Source: Malania oleifera (Eukaryota; Streptophyta; Magnoliopsida; Santalales; Ximeniaceae). From it: DNA of 64,000 bases. A program made the position numbers and the translations under genes. The stretch spans positions 18,506,049-18,570,048 of the forward strand of contig NC_080422.1 of NCBI RefSeq assembly GCF_029873635.1, given 5' to 3'. This document shows, piece after piece, positions 24,326 to 37,807 of the stretch; positions within the stretch are counted from its first letter, which is position 1, and every line of letters begins with the position of its first letter. The notes beneath the pieces were generated by a model. The model had not been told where the DNA came from, did not search any database, and was given only the letters and a program-made list of their open reading frames with translations.

Positions 24326-26445
24326 TGTTAGCTTTGGTGCAATCCCAAAGGGGGGGGGTGAATTGAAGATTTAAAAAATTTCCTCCTAAGTTAAACTAAT
24401 CTAGTAACAGTAACCTAGGATTAGTCCAAGTATATATGAAATTGTAGATACGATATATTAAACAATTTTCAGTACATGCACCACAATTTCAATATTTCTC
24501 AACTAGATACAATGTAGTGTCAATCAGATATGCAGTATATTTAGTAAGGAAACTAAATCAAGCACAAAGCAGAATACAATGCAGGAAGTGTAAAAGTGAC
24601 ACTGAATATGATATCGGGGTTTGGCCAATCTTGCCTATGTCCCCACCTTGGCACACTCACACAAGGATTACACTATAAGCTCACTTAATGGGTGGAGCGG
24701 CACCTAAACAACTAGGTCAATTAGCACAGGGCTGACCTCAACCTCATACAATCCTTACCGGGTTGGATTTCCGCCCCCTCAGGCCACGCTTAGAATACAA
24801 TAGTATTTTCACAATGCAAATAGGGTACAGTGATTGTGCTTCTCAATTAAGCAGATATGTACCACATGTAATCAATCAACCACACATCAACAATATAGGT
24901 AATGTAAGCTCTGTGATGTGATTTTTGTGCAAGCAACACTCAACAAGATGTAATCACAAGTATGCTCAAGAGTGTATAAAGAAGCTATTTCTTTGAAACA
25001 AGATATTCAAATCTCAATAATAAATTAGGGTTTCAAAGATGCTACAACAATATTCAAATCAACTCAAAAAATATTTTCTTCAATGAAATAGGCTCAAGAG
25101 TAGTTTGAAAGATAATATAGCTTGTAAAAAATATTTGCACACCAAAAATATAGTTATAAGAATCTTGCAATGACAATGAAAAGATCCTCAAGCTACTACA
25201 TTTATCCCAACACAAGATTTATTAAACTTAAATATGTGAGATAAACTTTGTTTAACTCCCCAAAATAAATCAATCAATCAAACAAGAGTAATGGGAGTAT
25301 TAAGCAATCTATACTAAGCAATAGCATAAATAAGAACTCTCACAAAGCTAAGATTGATAAAAGGAATGAAGGTATGAGAGTAGTTGGAAGTATTATAGGC
25401 AAAATAGGATTTTGAGTTTGAGAGGATTTTGCATTAATGATTTTCTTAATTTCTTACTAATCCACACAAATGAGGCCTTATATATAGAAGTTGGGCAAAT
25501 TATGACCGTTTAGGACATGTAGGGTATTATTAGAATTGTTTAAAAATAATTTAGAAATTTTAACCCTGTTTAAACATTTAACCTCGGAAAAAAAAAGCAA
25601 CCCGAGAGTTTTCGAGTGGTTGAACCTTCGTTCGGTTGCCCGAATAGACTTAGTTAAAAAAGCAGCTTTTGAACGTTCGAGTGCCTAAGTCTAGGTTCAG
25701 TTGGCCGAGCCAAAGCGAAAATCATTCTGTCCGCATTTTGGTCGCTTGGACTATCATTCGGTTGACCAAACTCAAGTGTTCGGTCGCCCAGGGCCATTTT
25801 GAATGTAAAGTTTGGTTGGCTGAGTTGGTGAGAACGGTCACTTTAGCTGTTCGGTCACCCGTGGACAGTGTGGTTAATTATATTCGACCACTCGAATCCA
25901 AGTCAACATGTTGACTTGTCTATGGTTCAGTCGCCTGAGGTGTTTTGAACACCAAGGGTTCAGGCACCCGACCTCTCACAGTTTTTCCTATTAAGTCCAT
26001 TTACACTTCAATTTATTCCCTTGATATTATATGTGATTATGAGGACTATTTTGTGCATTTTTTTAGTGACCTAAGGTCTTTCTCGAGTCATTGGAAATGA
26101 TCCAAAAAATTCAGCGTCGATTGAGCGAATCCCTAAAGTCTTTCTAAGGTCTTGAGCTTACAATTACCTACATGCATGACATGCAGAAATTATTATAGAC
26201 CTTTTTGTGTATTTACTATTACAAACCAATTAAAAATGAATGCAAATACAATAGAAAAGTAGGTCTTAATTCTTTCAATTCTTCAGATGCTATAAATGAA
26301 GCTTGATCTTCATAATTAGTATGACTTGCTTAAGTTCCTACCAACAGTGCATGCTAAGGATAAACTTGTTCAAGAAGCTTAGTGCACAGGTGAGAAACAT
26401 TGGTTTTGTCATAATCAAAATGGGATCAGATTCATAGAGTCAACA
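24326..26445 (-). repeat. 3' LTR of element B
   Basis: Minus strand TGTTGACTCTATGAATC...ACCAAAGCTAACA. It contains a TATA box near 25477-25487 and, upstream of it on the minus strand, a divergent array (25605-25975) of TTCGGTCGCCCGA-type units. It pairs with 30477-32569. Confidence 0.9.
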
Positions 26446-26459
26446 TTCTCCTCCTTTTT
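26446..26459 (-). other. Polypurine tract of element B
   Basis: Minus strand AAAAAGGAGGAGAA directly before the 3' LTR start TGTTGAC. Confidence 0.8.
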
Positions 26460-29110
26460 GATGATGACAAAACAACTTCCAAAAGTGGGTAAAGCCAAAT
26501 AGGCCCCCCCTAAGTATATGCATAGAATTTGAATTTTAAGTATAAGCATTTGACGAATGAAGACAAACATACACGAATTATGCATTCAATTTTAATTGTC
26601 AATAAACCTCAATTCTAATATGTATTTAGATGTATTTAACTTTCCTAATTTTTCCTTAGACATTTCTCCCCCATTTTGACATCAGCAAGAAGGGGCTAAG
26701 GTAGGAAAGTAAACACAAGACATTCATATTTAAGATTCAATTTTGGGAAAATTTTTGAAATTTCAGCAGCATACCGTTTGAAAATAGAGCAATTCCCAAA
26801 AATAAATCAAAGACCTGAATGATTACAAGAATATCTCATTATCATTGCATGCAAGATATTCAGTATAGTCCAAAACAGTGCATGCCATGATTTAAATACA
26901 CCCAACATTCATGATCAGTATGATGCACACATCTCAATATATATTTTGAACATGAATGAAAGTGCTAGAATTGTTAAGGAATTTCAGAGCTTGAGAAAGT
27001 TAAGTTGAGTTGCTCCCCCAAACAATTTGAAGATATGACCAAAATGAGATGAACTACATATACTAGCCAATAATAAATTTGCTAAGCAGTATAAGCAGTT
27101 ACTTTTAGATTCCTTGGACCAACTATACTGAATGTATATATATATATATATATATTTGTCACCTGATTAGTATAGTCAACCCAAAAGGCTACAAATGCAT
27201 CATAAATAGATATTAAGGCGTACTGTATAACACATAACCAAGAACAATTTAGATCTAAGTATAAAGCCATAAAAGCTGGATATTATGTTCAAGGTTACAG
27301 AAGAGCCTCAATATACAAGAAATAAATCCATAAGATGTATATGAGTCCCTTAAGCTCTTTCTATAAGGATGGAGCTCAGCTCCTCTAACTACCTGATGAT
27401 TATGTAAGGATGAAACTTAATTTTCAATTAGTTTTTACTCATCATTTCAAAAATATTTTAACATTTATTTTATCATAATCATCTTAACACAAGGTTTTAG
27501 TTTGGGAAAATTTTTGTCGAAATTTTGGCAGCATGCCATCTGTAAATTGAACATTTCTCAAATTTTCATGCACCAAAACCTGATATATTCAAGCAATCAA
27601 TTCAAAAAAAAAAAAAAAAAAAATAGTTTGAGCATCCGAGAATCTATTTCAACTATCAGCATGCAATACACATCCACTGCATCCGCCACGCAGGAGGCAT
27701 TCTAGATTAAGCATGCAATCAGGTAGCAATTATCAATTCATAAATATAATCCATCCATAAAAAATATATAAATAGTAAAGAACAGAGGATAGAATTGAGT
27801 TCAATGCAGATTTGTTATTCATTAAGGCATATAAACTATGATTATGAGAGCATTTTAATTTAGTACTCGTGAAAGAGTAATGCTTCCCCTAAGTTAATCA
27901 CTTAATCATTTTATGCCTTTTCTTATTTTCTAATTGCTTAGCCAAGTGTTTTAGACTTTTCGTGATTTAATCTTGGCTTATCATGCTTCGGCTTAGAGGA
28001 CTAAAAAGTCACAATAAGTATTTCTTTAAATGAACTAAGCCTACATTACCTCTTTTCTTTAAGAATCCTAACGAGTGAGAGGCATAAGTTCAAATGGGTT
28101 TGAATTTAAGGTTCATGCATAGGTTTTTATGAATTTTGTTCTATCATCTAGATTGAAACCTATAGCAATCATTTTAGCCTTTAAACTTATTTTGATCATG
28201 TGAAGCTTTAAATGATTTGATTGAAGTTTGAGAGCTTGGAGGAAAAATTGAATACTCTTAAAGAATAAACTTCTATTGTGTTCAGAAGAGTATATGAGGA
28301 AGTAGGACATTATGCATGATTAAATATGTCCTAACTAATTTGGCAAGGAGCATTTATGGGTATATGAATATTATAGACCAGAGCTCATGGGAGATTGGAA
28401 AGTATCCTTTAAATATGATCACTATTTTGAGCAAGGATACAATCAAGGAATAGGATGAAAACTTTACCACATGTGATTGTGGTTGGTGAAGTTTTCCTAT
28501 GGAGGAGGAAGATATTTGCATGAATCAAAACCAGAGAATTTTATATTTAACGCACAAGGGATTATTTCGAATGAATCCCTTAGTCAATGATTCTAATTTT
28601 GATTAAGAGAAGGATATCTATTAATGAGCACCTGATGAATAAGGAGTTATGATCAACAATGCATAAACCTGGAGAGATGACTAAAAATTTTACTATGCTT
28701 TTAAAGCTCCAAGATGAGTTTAGGATTAGATGATACTTAATGTATTATTTATTTCCTAAAACTCAGTCTTATGCAATGGACAAAATATGCTTAACATTAG
28801 TTTTTCATATTTAAGTATGAGTTAAGCATTTAAAATTAGATACAAGGCAAACATGTCATGACCATTTGAAAGTGAATTTTTATTCGAGTAGCCAATAATT
28901 TCATATTTCAACCAATGGATATATGCATTAAGTTCAGATTGGTTATATACATGGATTTGCAGATTGACTTGATTTTCAAATGATCTCAGTGTACCAAAAG
29001 GTGGAATGACTATACTAAGATTTGACATTTTCGGGACAAACCACTTTGTAGGAATCATTCCCCCAAAGCCTAGAACCTAAGAAAGGAATTTATGTAACTC
29101 CAATTGGAAT
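26460..29110 (-). other. Non-coding interior of element B
   Basis: AT-rich sequence with no retroelement domain. It includes a TA dinucleotide run (about 27133-27156), an A-run (27606-27623) and blocks shared with the interior of element A around 39900-40130. Pol should lie in this interval in an autonomous relative and is missing. Confidence 0.6.
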
Positions 29111-30426
29111 TCATTCCTCCTTAAGTTCTAATGAGTTTCCTTTCTTTACAACCCATACCATTTTTCTATCTTTGAGTCTTGATGGGTTAGGACTAGGTCG
29201 CACTTTGACTCTCTAGACCCGTTTGCATTTTATACCTTTCTTTTTAAACAGGCAATCAAATTTTATGTGCCCTTTGTTTTTACACAAGACACGTGTGGTG
29301 TGAGTGTATGGACTAGAGGAGATACTAGCATAATGTTTAGATTCTCTTACAAAGTATCCCATGTATAGGTTCTTCCTTTTCCTATTTTCAATCCCATTAA
29401 AACCTATACCTTCTTTATCTAAAGTCATCTTTTGTGAACCTAAGAGCTTGTCAAAGTTTTCTTTACCTCTAGTGAATGTATGGATGATCTTATACTGGTC
29501 TTCTATTTTCTTTTCTAAATCTTGAATTTTTAAGTTCTCTAGACCTTTGCAAACATTCTGAAGTTTCATAAATTCTTTAGTCATATTGATTGCTTTATTT
29601 TCAACATCATGGATATGAAGATCCTTTTCATTTTCAATTGTAAGTTGGGATCTTACGTCTTTAAGCTCTTTTTACAGCATAGCATTCTTGTTTTCCAAAT
29701 TCATGATTTTCAAATCCTTTTCTTTATTAACAAGAATTTGTGATTCAAGTTCTTTCAATGATGCCTCATTCTTGTTTTGCAAAATAGTAGCGTTTAAGTG
29801 TTTTAACAAGAGACTTATGAGTTCTAACATATTCAACTTGCAATTCTACATAAGTTGGCATGCTTTCACTATCAGAACTATCACATGATTTAGAATCAGA
29901 TGCATCACAAGATTTATCACATGAATTATTACATGGATTATTTGATAAAGCAGAAGGAGATGAACTTACCTCATCGTCAGTTAAAGTTAGAAGGCACTGA
30001 TTTTCTTCACCATGATCCGTTGAGCTTGAATCAATGGGAGTGATAGCCTTTTCTTGCCCAGTTACTCCATACCTCTTTTCGAGTTCTTCCCATATTTCTT
30101 TAGTGTTTGTACATGCCCTTACTTCATGAAAGATATTAGTATTTAAGGCATAAAGTAGAATATTCATGGCGTCAAAATTCATTTGAAATAAATTCATATC
30201 ATTCTCATTTATCTCAATTTCAGATTTAGGAATATCAACATTATTGACAGTTTTCATAAGCATGATATTCCCTTGAGAAATAACTCTTCAAGTCCTCCAA
30301 TTCAATGATTTTATAAAAATAGTCATTCTAAGTTTCCAATCAGAAAAATTTTCACTAGAAAACATTAGAGGGTTTGCAGAGAACCTTACCCACAGACGAT
30401 TGGGATACACCAACACGAGCCATCAT
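29110..30426 (-). pseudogene. Copia gag of element B (frameshifted)
   Basis: Start near 30426 (MMARVGVSQ). The gag core contains the region MNFDAMNILLYALN and EIWEELEKRYGVTGQEK (about 30200-30050), then an acidic Cys/Ser/Asp-rich stretch with repeated SCDxSDS words (29990-29880), a coiled-coil-like part, and a CCHC-like CKNKGHIKFDC motif (about 29285-29250). Frameshifts lie near the N-terminus and between 29770 and 29590. Element A has the same gag layout. Confidence 0.8.
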
Positions 30427-30460
30427 GATCTTTTACAAAATAACGTTTAAGTCTAAGTAA

Positions 30461-30476
30461 CCTGGATTTGATATCA
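30461..30476 (-). other. Mutated primer-binding site of element B
   Basis: The minus strand reads TGATATCAAATCCAGG, 13 of 16 matches to the initiator tRNA-Met site TGGTATCAGAGCCAGG. The LTR terminus expected before it is missing about 16 bp compared with the 3' LTR. Confidence 0.6.
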
Positions 30477-32569
30477 ATCCCAAGAGGGGGGGGGGGTGAA
30501 TTGGAGATTTAAAAAATTTCCTCCTAGATTAGACTAATCTAGCAACAGTATAATGCAACCAAGGAGTAGTTCAAGTATATATGAAATTGTAGATACGATA
30601 TATTAAATAATTTTCAATACATACACCTCAATTTTGGGTACTTCTCAACTAGATACAATATAGTGGCAATCAGATATGTAGTATATTCAGTAAGGAAATT
30701 AAATCAAGCACAAAGTAGAGTACAATGCAGGAAATGTAAAACTGATACCGAATATGATATTGGGATTCGGTCAATCCTGCCTATGTCCCGGCCTTGGCAC
30801 ACCCTCACAAGGATTACACTATAAGCTCACTTAACGGGTAGAGCGGCACCTAAACAACTAGATCAATTAGAATAGGGCTGACCTCAACCTTTACATACAA
30901 TCCTTACCGGACTGAATTACTGCCCCCTCAGGCCATGCCTGGAATACAACAATATTTTCACAATACAAACAGAGTACAGTGATTATGCTTCTCAATCAAG
31001 CAGATATGTACGAAATGTAATCAATCAACCACACATCAACAGTATAGGTAATGTAAGCTCTGTGATGTGATTTTTGTGCAAGCAACACTCAACAAAATGT
31101 AATCACAAGTATGCTCAAGAGTGTATAAACAAGCTATTTCTTTGAAACAAGATATTCAAATCTCAATAATAAATAGGGTTTCAAAGATGCCGCAACAATA
31201 TTCAAATCAATTCAAAAAATATTTTCTTCAATGAAATACACTCAAGAGTTGTTTGAAAGATAATATAACTTGTAAAAAATATTTGCACACCAAAAATATA
31301 GTTATAGGAATCTTGCAATGACAATGCAAAGATCCTCAAGCTATTGAGTTTATCCCAACACAAGATTTATTAAACTTAAATCTGTGGAATAAACTTTGCC
31401 TAACTTCCTAAAATAAATCAATCAATCAAATGAGAGTATTAAGAAATCTATACTAAGCAATAGCACAAACAAGAACTCTCACAAAGCTAAGATTGATAAA
31501 AGGAATGAAGGTATGAGAGTGTTTGGAAGTGTTATAGGCAAAATAGAATTTTGAGTTTGAGAGGATTTTGCACTAATGATTTTCTTAATTTCTTACTAAT
31601 CCACACAAATGAGGCCTTATATATAGAAGTTAGGCAAATTATGACCGTTTAGGACATGTAAGATATTATTAGAATTGTTTAAAAATAATTTATAAATTTT
31701 AACCCTGTTCAAATATTTAACCTCGGTAAAAAAATAAGCAACTCGAGAGTTTTCAATTTGCTGAACCTTAGTTTGGTCACTTGAATAGACTCAGTTAAAA
31801 AAGCAGCTTTTGAACGTTCAGGTGCCCAAGTTTGGGTTCAGTTGGCTGAACCAAGGTGAAAATCATTTTGTCTGCGTTTCGGTCGCCTGGACTATCATTC
31901 GGTTGACCGAATTGAAGTGTTCAGTCACCCGGGGCTATTTTCAACATAAAGTTTAGTTGGCTGAGTTGGTGAGAAGAGTCACCTTAACTGTTCGGTCGCC
32001 CGTGGACGGTGCGGTCAATTATGTTCAGCCGCCCGAATCCAAGTCAACGTGTTGACTTATCCATGATGCGGTCGTCCGAGGTTCAGGCACCCGACCTTTC
32101 ACAATTTTTCCTATTAAGTCTATTTACACTTCAATTTATTCCCCTGATATTATATGTGATTATGGAGACTATTTTGTGCATTTGTGTAGGGATTTAAGGT
32201 CTTTCTAGGGTCATTTTGAAATGGTTCCTCAAATCCAGCGTCGATCGACCGAATACCTAAGGTCTTTTTAAGGTCTTGAGCTTACAATTACCTACATGCA
32301 TGACATGCAGATATTATTGCAGACATTTTCCTATATTTACTATTACAAACCAATTAAAAATGAATGCAAATACAATAGAAAAATAGGTCTTCATTCTTTC
32401 AATTCTTCAGACGCCATAAATAAAGCTTGATCTTCATAGTCTATATGACTTGCTTAAGTTAATACCAACAATGCATGCTAAGGATAAACCTGTTCAAGAA
32501 ACTTAATGCACAAGTGAGAAACATTGGTTTTGTCATAATCAAAACAGGATCAGACTCATAGAGTCAACA
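30477..32569 (-). repeat. 5' LTR of element B
   Basis: Minus strand TGTTGACTCTATGAGTC... to the G/C run at 30485-30495. It lacks the last bases of the 3' LTR copy. TATA box near 31615-31625; diverged GTCGNCC array at 31745-32260. Confidence 0.88.
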
Positions 32570-32574
32570 TCCCT

Positions 32575-32770
32575 GGTCGACGGAATTGAGCACTACGATC
32601 GACCAAACCACAAAAGTGGTCGATTGAATCTCTCGGGTTGCTCAATTTTTACCAAGGTTAAATTGGGTTATTTTTAATTAAACTTACTTAATCTTTTTCC
32701 AAAATACCCAGCTTGACCCCAATGGCTATAATTTTTCTCAATTCTATATATAGCCCTTTATTTGCAAAAT
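32575..32770 (+). repeat. 5' LTR of element A, second piece, with TATA box
   Basis: Continues LTR A after element B; it matches 41935-42113. TATA box CTATATATAG is at 32744-32753. The AAAAT duplication for solo LTR C is at 32766-32770. Confidence 0.88.
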
Positions 32771-33089
32771 TATTGACTTTTTTAGTCTGATCCTTGTTTT
32801 GATGTTGAGAAAGCACAAGTATCTCATGTGTGCATTTAGTGTTTTTGAATAAGTTTATGATTCAACACACACATGAGGTAAAGGACATGGAAGCCTGGAG
32901 GAATATAAAGATCATATTTTCTGGCATATTCCATAAAGACTGAAGAGCAAAAGACGAAGGCATTCATTTTAATTTGTATATGCATTTAATTTTAATATCT
33001 TGATCTGTAATAATGCATGCATCTTGCATGATATGTTTTAAATGCTTAGATGATCGTAGAATGACCATAGGAACCGAATGACCTTATGG

Positions 33090-33788
33090 CACCTTTCGGT
33101 CGATCGAAGGTTGACCAACGTCGAATTTTTAGGATTATTTCTCGAAGGCCTTAAACTAACCTTAAGACCTTGAATATTGCATACAAATGTCTCCCATATT
33201 CTTGAAAATAAGCATCATATAATTAGGGACACCATTATAAAGAGAAAAGGACCGAAAATGCCCAAATTGGCATGTTCGGTCAACCGAACTCAGTTATACT
33301 AAGATCCTCGGTCGACCGAACTCCCACTGGGTCAACAGGTTGACCTCTCGGTCAATCGACCAAATATATACAAGCAAGACATGGTCGACCGAATCTCCTC
33401 CGGTTAACAAGTTGATCTCCTAGTTGACCGACTAGAATTATATGGGCAACGCCCTAGTCGACTGAACCCCCACGTGGGAAATGCCAACTTTCCGGTCGAC
33501 CAAACCTCATAGTTCAAATTAACCCCGTCGACCGAACCGCACAGATATGGAAAATCGCCTTTGAAACCCTCAAGATGGTCGACCATACTTTCAGTTCAAT
33601 TTTTCCTTAGTCGACCGAACTGGACACTATGGTCTACCGAACCTCAAGTATGGTTGACTGAGCCTCTTGGGTTATTGAATTTTTTATCGCGGTAAACGAG
33701 GTTATTTTTTAATTAAACATCATTAATTTTTTTAAAAAATGACCTCCGTGTCCCCAATGATCATAATTTTCACAAACTCTATAAATAC
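33090..33788 (+). promoter_or_regulatory. U3 GTCGAC array plus TATA box of solo LTR C
   Basis: About fifteen imperfect units of the GGTCGACCGAAC kind between 33090 and 33670, then TATA box CTATAAATAC at 33779-33788. Confidence 0.7.
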
Positions 33789-34397
33789 CTCCTTATTACT
33801 CCAGATTAGTAACTTTGATTAACTTTAAAACCTCTCAAATCATTTTCTTAATCAAAGTTCCCCCACTCAAATTTTCATTGCAAAATCTTTTTGGGTTATA
33901 GTTTATACTCTCCAATCTCTTCCATTCATTATTTTGAAAATTGTTTTGAAGATAATATTTTACTTTGAGCATTTATTTAACACTCGTTTACATTTACTCT
34001 CATTTGCAATTTCATTTATTAAAATCGTTTTTTAGAGTAGCTTAAATATTTCTTCTGGTTATTTTTTTCTTGATAAATATTTTTTTTGGAGAAATTATTT
34101 ATTGCACAAATCCTTTTGAACTTTAACTCCAGATTCTCCAAATACTTTTATTTGTAGATATCTTTGTTGGGGAACATAATAATCATTTTATATATTCACA
34201 GTTTTATTTGTGCATTAATTATTTAGATAAGCACCCTTTACTATACTAAGCTCAAATCATATCATAAGAGAGTGCATGTCTCTTAGAGCTTTAATGTGTA
34301 CATTTCTGCTTGTATTTAGAAGCATTGTATTATGTACAAAAATTATTTTTCATGTACTGGTTGGGTTTAACTCGTTAATTGAACTGGGAGTCTCAAC

Positions 34398-34819
34398 TGT
34401 TGGGATTTTGTGGAGCCTAGTTATGTTTTGATTTGGATGACGACCCGACCTCTATTTAATTAGAGATTTCTATCCTAAGGCTTAGTCCATGGAGCGAAGG
34501 CTTGGGCCGTGAGCGGGGAAAATTTTTGGAGCCCATTCGGAACGGAACCCTAGGCGCAACATATAAAAGGGTGCTTTCGGGTGATTAGGGTTTCTGTGGT
34601 TGTATCCGCGAGAGAGAACGAGAGCGAGAGAATTGTATCGCCACACTCTCTGTGCTTTCTTCCTGATAATATTGAAATCTTTGCAACTCCGTGGACGTAC
34701 GCAAAATTGCCGAACCACGTAAATATTGTCTTGTGCTTGTGATTGAATTTTTCTTTGGCGTTATTCTTTCTCTATTTGTTTCTCACAGGTTTCGAGAATT
34801 TGTTCGTATATTCCTAACA
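34398..34819 (+). repeat. Solo LTR D, small copia, nested in C
   Basis: TGTTGGGATTTTGTGGAG...TATATTCCTAACA, 422 bp, flanked by the duplication TCAAC (34393-34397 and 34820-34824). A TATA-like CATATAAAAGG lies at about 34559-34569 and a GAGA-rich leader follows. It is unrelated to the SIRE-like LTRs around it and interrupts the R-U5 block of C. Confidence 0.92.
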
Positions 34820-35332
34820 TCAACCTCGTAAGTGAGACCGGTTCGGCTCAGTCTAATAATTGAGCTGGGGTTTTCCTCACCCCGTAAGGAGAGGATGTAA
34901 ACGGTTTTGGCTCCGCCCGGTTAAGTGAGCAGGTTTAGTGGAATCATTGGGGGGTATGCCCAAGGCGAGGATGTAGGCAGTATTGGCTGAACCTCGTTAA
35001 CAAATCTGTGCGTCATTTTCTCTCTATCTTATTTAAATTCATGCACTTAAATTTCAGCATGTGTATGAATGTTTGTTTAATTTCATAATTATTTGCATGT
35101 GTATGAATGTTTGTTTAATGTCATAATTATTTGTATACATGCATTTGATTTAAATAAGATATACTGCGCACGTGTATGTTTACTTTCACTGTTAAAATTT
35201 TTTTACATACACGCACTTACATTGAATGGGATATGGTATGTGGTGAATCAGTGTAAATATTTAATTTAGTCGAAAAGTTTTTAAAACCCAATTCACCCCC
35301 CCTCTTGGGTTCACACCAATTCCAACAAAAAT

Positions 35333-36399
35333 TAAGAAGTGATTAGGGTTTGAGATTAGCAAAAATTTTCTAAAAATCTTTTTGACCAAAATCATCCATA
35401 CTCTCATATCTTTTCAATCCCATTTCCAAAATCTACCTCCTATACTCATCTAGCCACTTATTGTGAAAGAAGGTAGTGTTTGCATATTCTTCTTGTAAGC
35501 TAAACTCTCCTTTGTTCCTAGTTGATTATGTACTGATTTTTGGAGAATTGGCTAAGGTTTTTCCCATAATATTTCATTCATAAATATTTGATTGGAAAAA
35601 ACCCTTGTGAGGCTTAAGATCTTATATCCTCATTGCAAGATTCATAAGCTTGATTTGTTCTTTGATGAAAATATCTTTAGCAAGCTTAAAACCCTATTAT
35701 TTACTGTGCTTTACATTTGAGAAATATTTGTGTGATATTTGCTTAGGGTTATAATGACTGTTTGATTATTCACTCAAGAAGCATATTTTCTTAAGATTAA
35801 AAGTCTTAGTCTCCCAACATACATTGATAGACATTTAGTTGATAGTTAACACATTAATTAACAAAATCTCACTTAAGCTTAATATCCTATCATTAGTGAG
35901 TGCATTATTTGGTTGGTCATATTGGTACACATCTGTTTTGTGTGAGAAGCTTATTTGGTTGTACGCATTCATTGATTGTATTCCAGGCGTGCCCTGAAGG
36001 GGGCTTGATCTAACCCGTAAGGATCATTACGGTCTTCTCCACTCTACAAGGAGAGTGTGTAAAGGTTGAGGTCAGCCCCGTTAATTTGACTTGGTTGTAA
36101 ACGGTGCCGCTCCACCTGTTAAGTGAGTAGTAGTGGTATCCTCGCGCTTGCAAACTAGAGGCAGGGATGTAGGTAGTATTGGCCGAATCCTGATAACATT
36201 TCTTGTGTCTACTTTTATTTTATGCATTTAAATTTCAGCACTTGAATGTTTATGTTTTACTGTTGAGATTGATTGGGTTTGTAAACATATAGACATACCC
36301 TAGGTTTTGTTATTACTGGTGCTGAAATTTCATTGAACCTAGGAAGAAAATTTTAAATACCCAATTCACCCTCCTCTTGGGAATACACCAATTCTAACA
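35333..36399 (+). repeat. 5' LTR of element A, third piece (R-U5)
   Basis: Continues LTR A from TAAGAAGTG to CCAATTCTAACA. It contains the conserved R-U5 block (about 35985-36210) with AAGTGAG words and the final CACCCTCCTCTTGGGAA. The primer-binding site follows at 36402. Confidence 0.88.
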
Positions 36400-36401
36400 A
36401 T

Positions 36402-36414
36402 TAGTATCAGAGCC
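36402..36414 (+). other. Primer-binding site of element A
   Basis: TAGTATCAGAGCC, one base different from the initiator tRNA-Met site TGGTATCAGAGCC. Confidence 0.8.
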
Positions 36415-36452
36415 TCATGACATTGACTTAAATGTTTTTGCTTTAGATCGAG

Positions 36453-37380
36453 ATGACTCAAATTGGTGTATCCCCATTCGGAGAGGGACGATCACCTTCC
36501 AATCCTCCATTATTTTGTGGTATTGATTACACCACCTGGAAAATTAGGATGAGCATATTTGTTAAATCTGTGAACTGGAGGGCTTGGCAGGTGATAGATA
36601 AAGAAATTTGTATACCTGCAATTGAAAATGATAATAGTGTTATGCATGCAAATTGACATGCCATGTAATTACTATATTGCTCTTTAGATTCTGATATTTT
36701 TTTTGAGTTTGTGGCCTCCAAGAGTGCACAGGAAATCTGGGTTGAGTTTGAAAGGAAGTATGGAGTGACCCAGGAAAAGGAGATTGCACTTCAAATGTTT
36801 CAAGAACCAAAATGATCTGGTAGTGGCCAATCATGATCCAATTACATTGGTAGACGATGAGGTATATGATTCTGACTCTACCTCAGTTACTGATTTGTGT
36901 AATGAAGCATGTGATGATTCTTATGCTGAATCCTGTGATATATCATGTGTAGAATCATCAGTTGCCTATAATGACCGCTTTGACGATAATACATGTATTA
37001 ACTCATGTGATGCTTACTATAATAATTCTTACGCCAAAACATGTGATAATCTATATGATGAATCATATATTGCTTTTGATAATAATACCGTATATGATGC
37101 ATGCATTGAGTGTTATTATGAAATATCTGATGCTAAATCATGCAATAAATCCTATGATAATGGCATGCCCTCTAACAAGGAACTAGAATGTACTTTATTG
37201 AAAATGAATAAGCTTCTAGTTAGGGTATCTAAATAGAAAATATTTTTGAAAAATGAAAATAGAAGGTTGGCAAAACAATTAAAAGATCTAAGAAAATATC
37301 ATGCCACCTTAAAGAAGAAAAAGATCAAGCAAATATTGAAATTCATCAGCTTAAAGGAAGAAATATAGGATGATAAATCC
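36453..37380 (+). pseudogene. Copia gag of element A (decayed)
   Basis: ATG at 36453. The first 67 codons contain PPLFCGIDYTTWKIRM, the gag N-terminal region of this lineage; a stop and frame changes follow. EIWVEFERKYGVTQEKE (about 36735-36785) and an acidic Asp/Cys/Ser-rich segment (36850-37165) match the gag of element B. A Lys-rich, probably coiled-coil end runs to about 37370. A remnant open frame at 37406-37639 may be its tail. No CCHC knuckle is visible. Confidence 0.75.
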
Positions 37381-37807
37381 TTAGAAATCAAAAGAAATAA
37401 ATTTTTTGAAAAAGGGTTCATACTCTAAATCCCTTAGTAATAAAAACTCAAATGTCTCTTCTAAACAAAATAGAACAAATAAGCAAACTCACTCGTATGA
37501 GCGTAATGATCGCTTAGGACTCATCGGTTTTGCTTATTTATGTAAGAGTGCCAGAGGTTTAAATAAGAAAATGATGTGGGTGATCTTGATAGCTAATTCC
37601 TCAGAGAGAGAAGGAGGAAGAAGTCAAACTGAATCATAGGATAAGCCATAGTGGGGTAGATGTAACCGACAGCTTGGGAAGTTGTTAAGCTTAGAAAACC
37701 TCTAGATTGATCCCCCCCCCCACCCCCCCTAAGTTGAAAAATCATGTGTTGCCCTTAAAGAAGGATTTTGGTCAAAATGTGGTGAAAAATGATGAAGTTA
37801 AGTGCGT

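Larger units (their letters stand above)
24326..32569 (-). mobile_element. SIRE-like copia element B, complete ends, gag only
   Basis: Two LTRs of about 2.1 kb (3' LTR 24326-26445, 5' LTR about 30477-32569) flank a 4-kb interior. The 5-bp duplication TCCCT is at 24321-24325 and 32570-32574. Interior, minus strand: primer-binding site, gag (30426-about 29110), a long non-coding stretch and a polypurine tract. Pol and envelope-like genes are absent, so the copy is non-autonomous. The non-coding interior shares blocks with element A (for example the GGCAGCATGC region near 27530 and 40075), showing common ancestry. Confidence 0.9.
32771..35327 (+). repeat. Solo LTR C, SIRE-like copia, in LTR A
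   Basis: TATTGACTTTTTTAGTC (TG changed to TA) ... CACACCAATTCCAACA, flanked by AAAAT (32766-32770 and 35328-35332). The uninterrupted 3' LTR of A reads GCAAAATTAAGAAG at the same place, giving an empty-site control. It contains a GTCGAC array (33090-33670), a TATA box (33779-33788) and solo LTR D. Confidence 0.92.
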
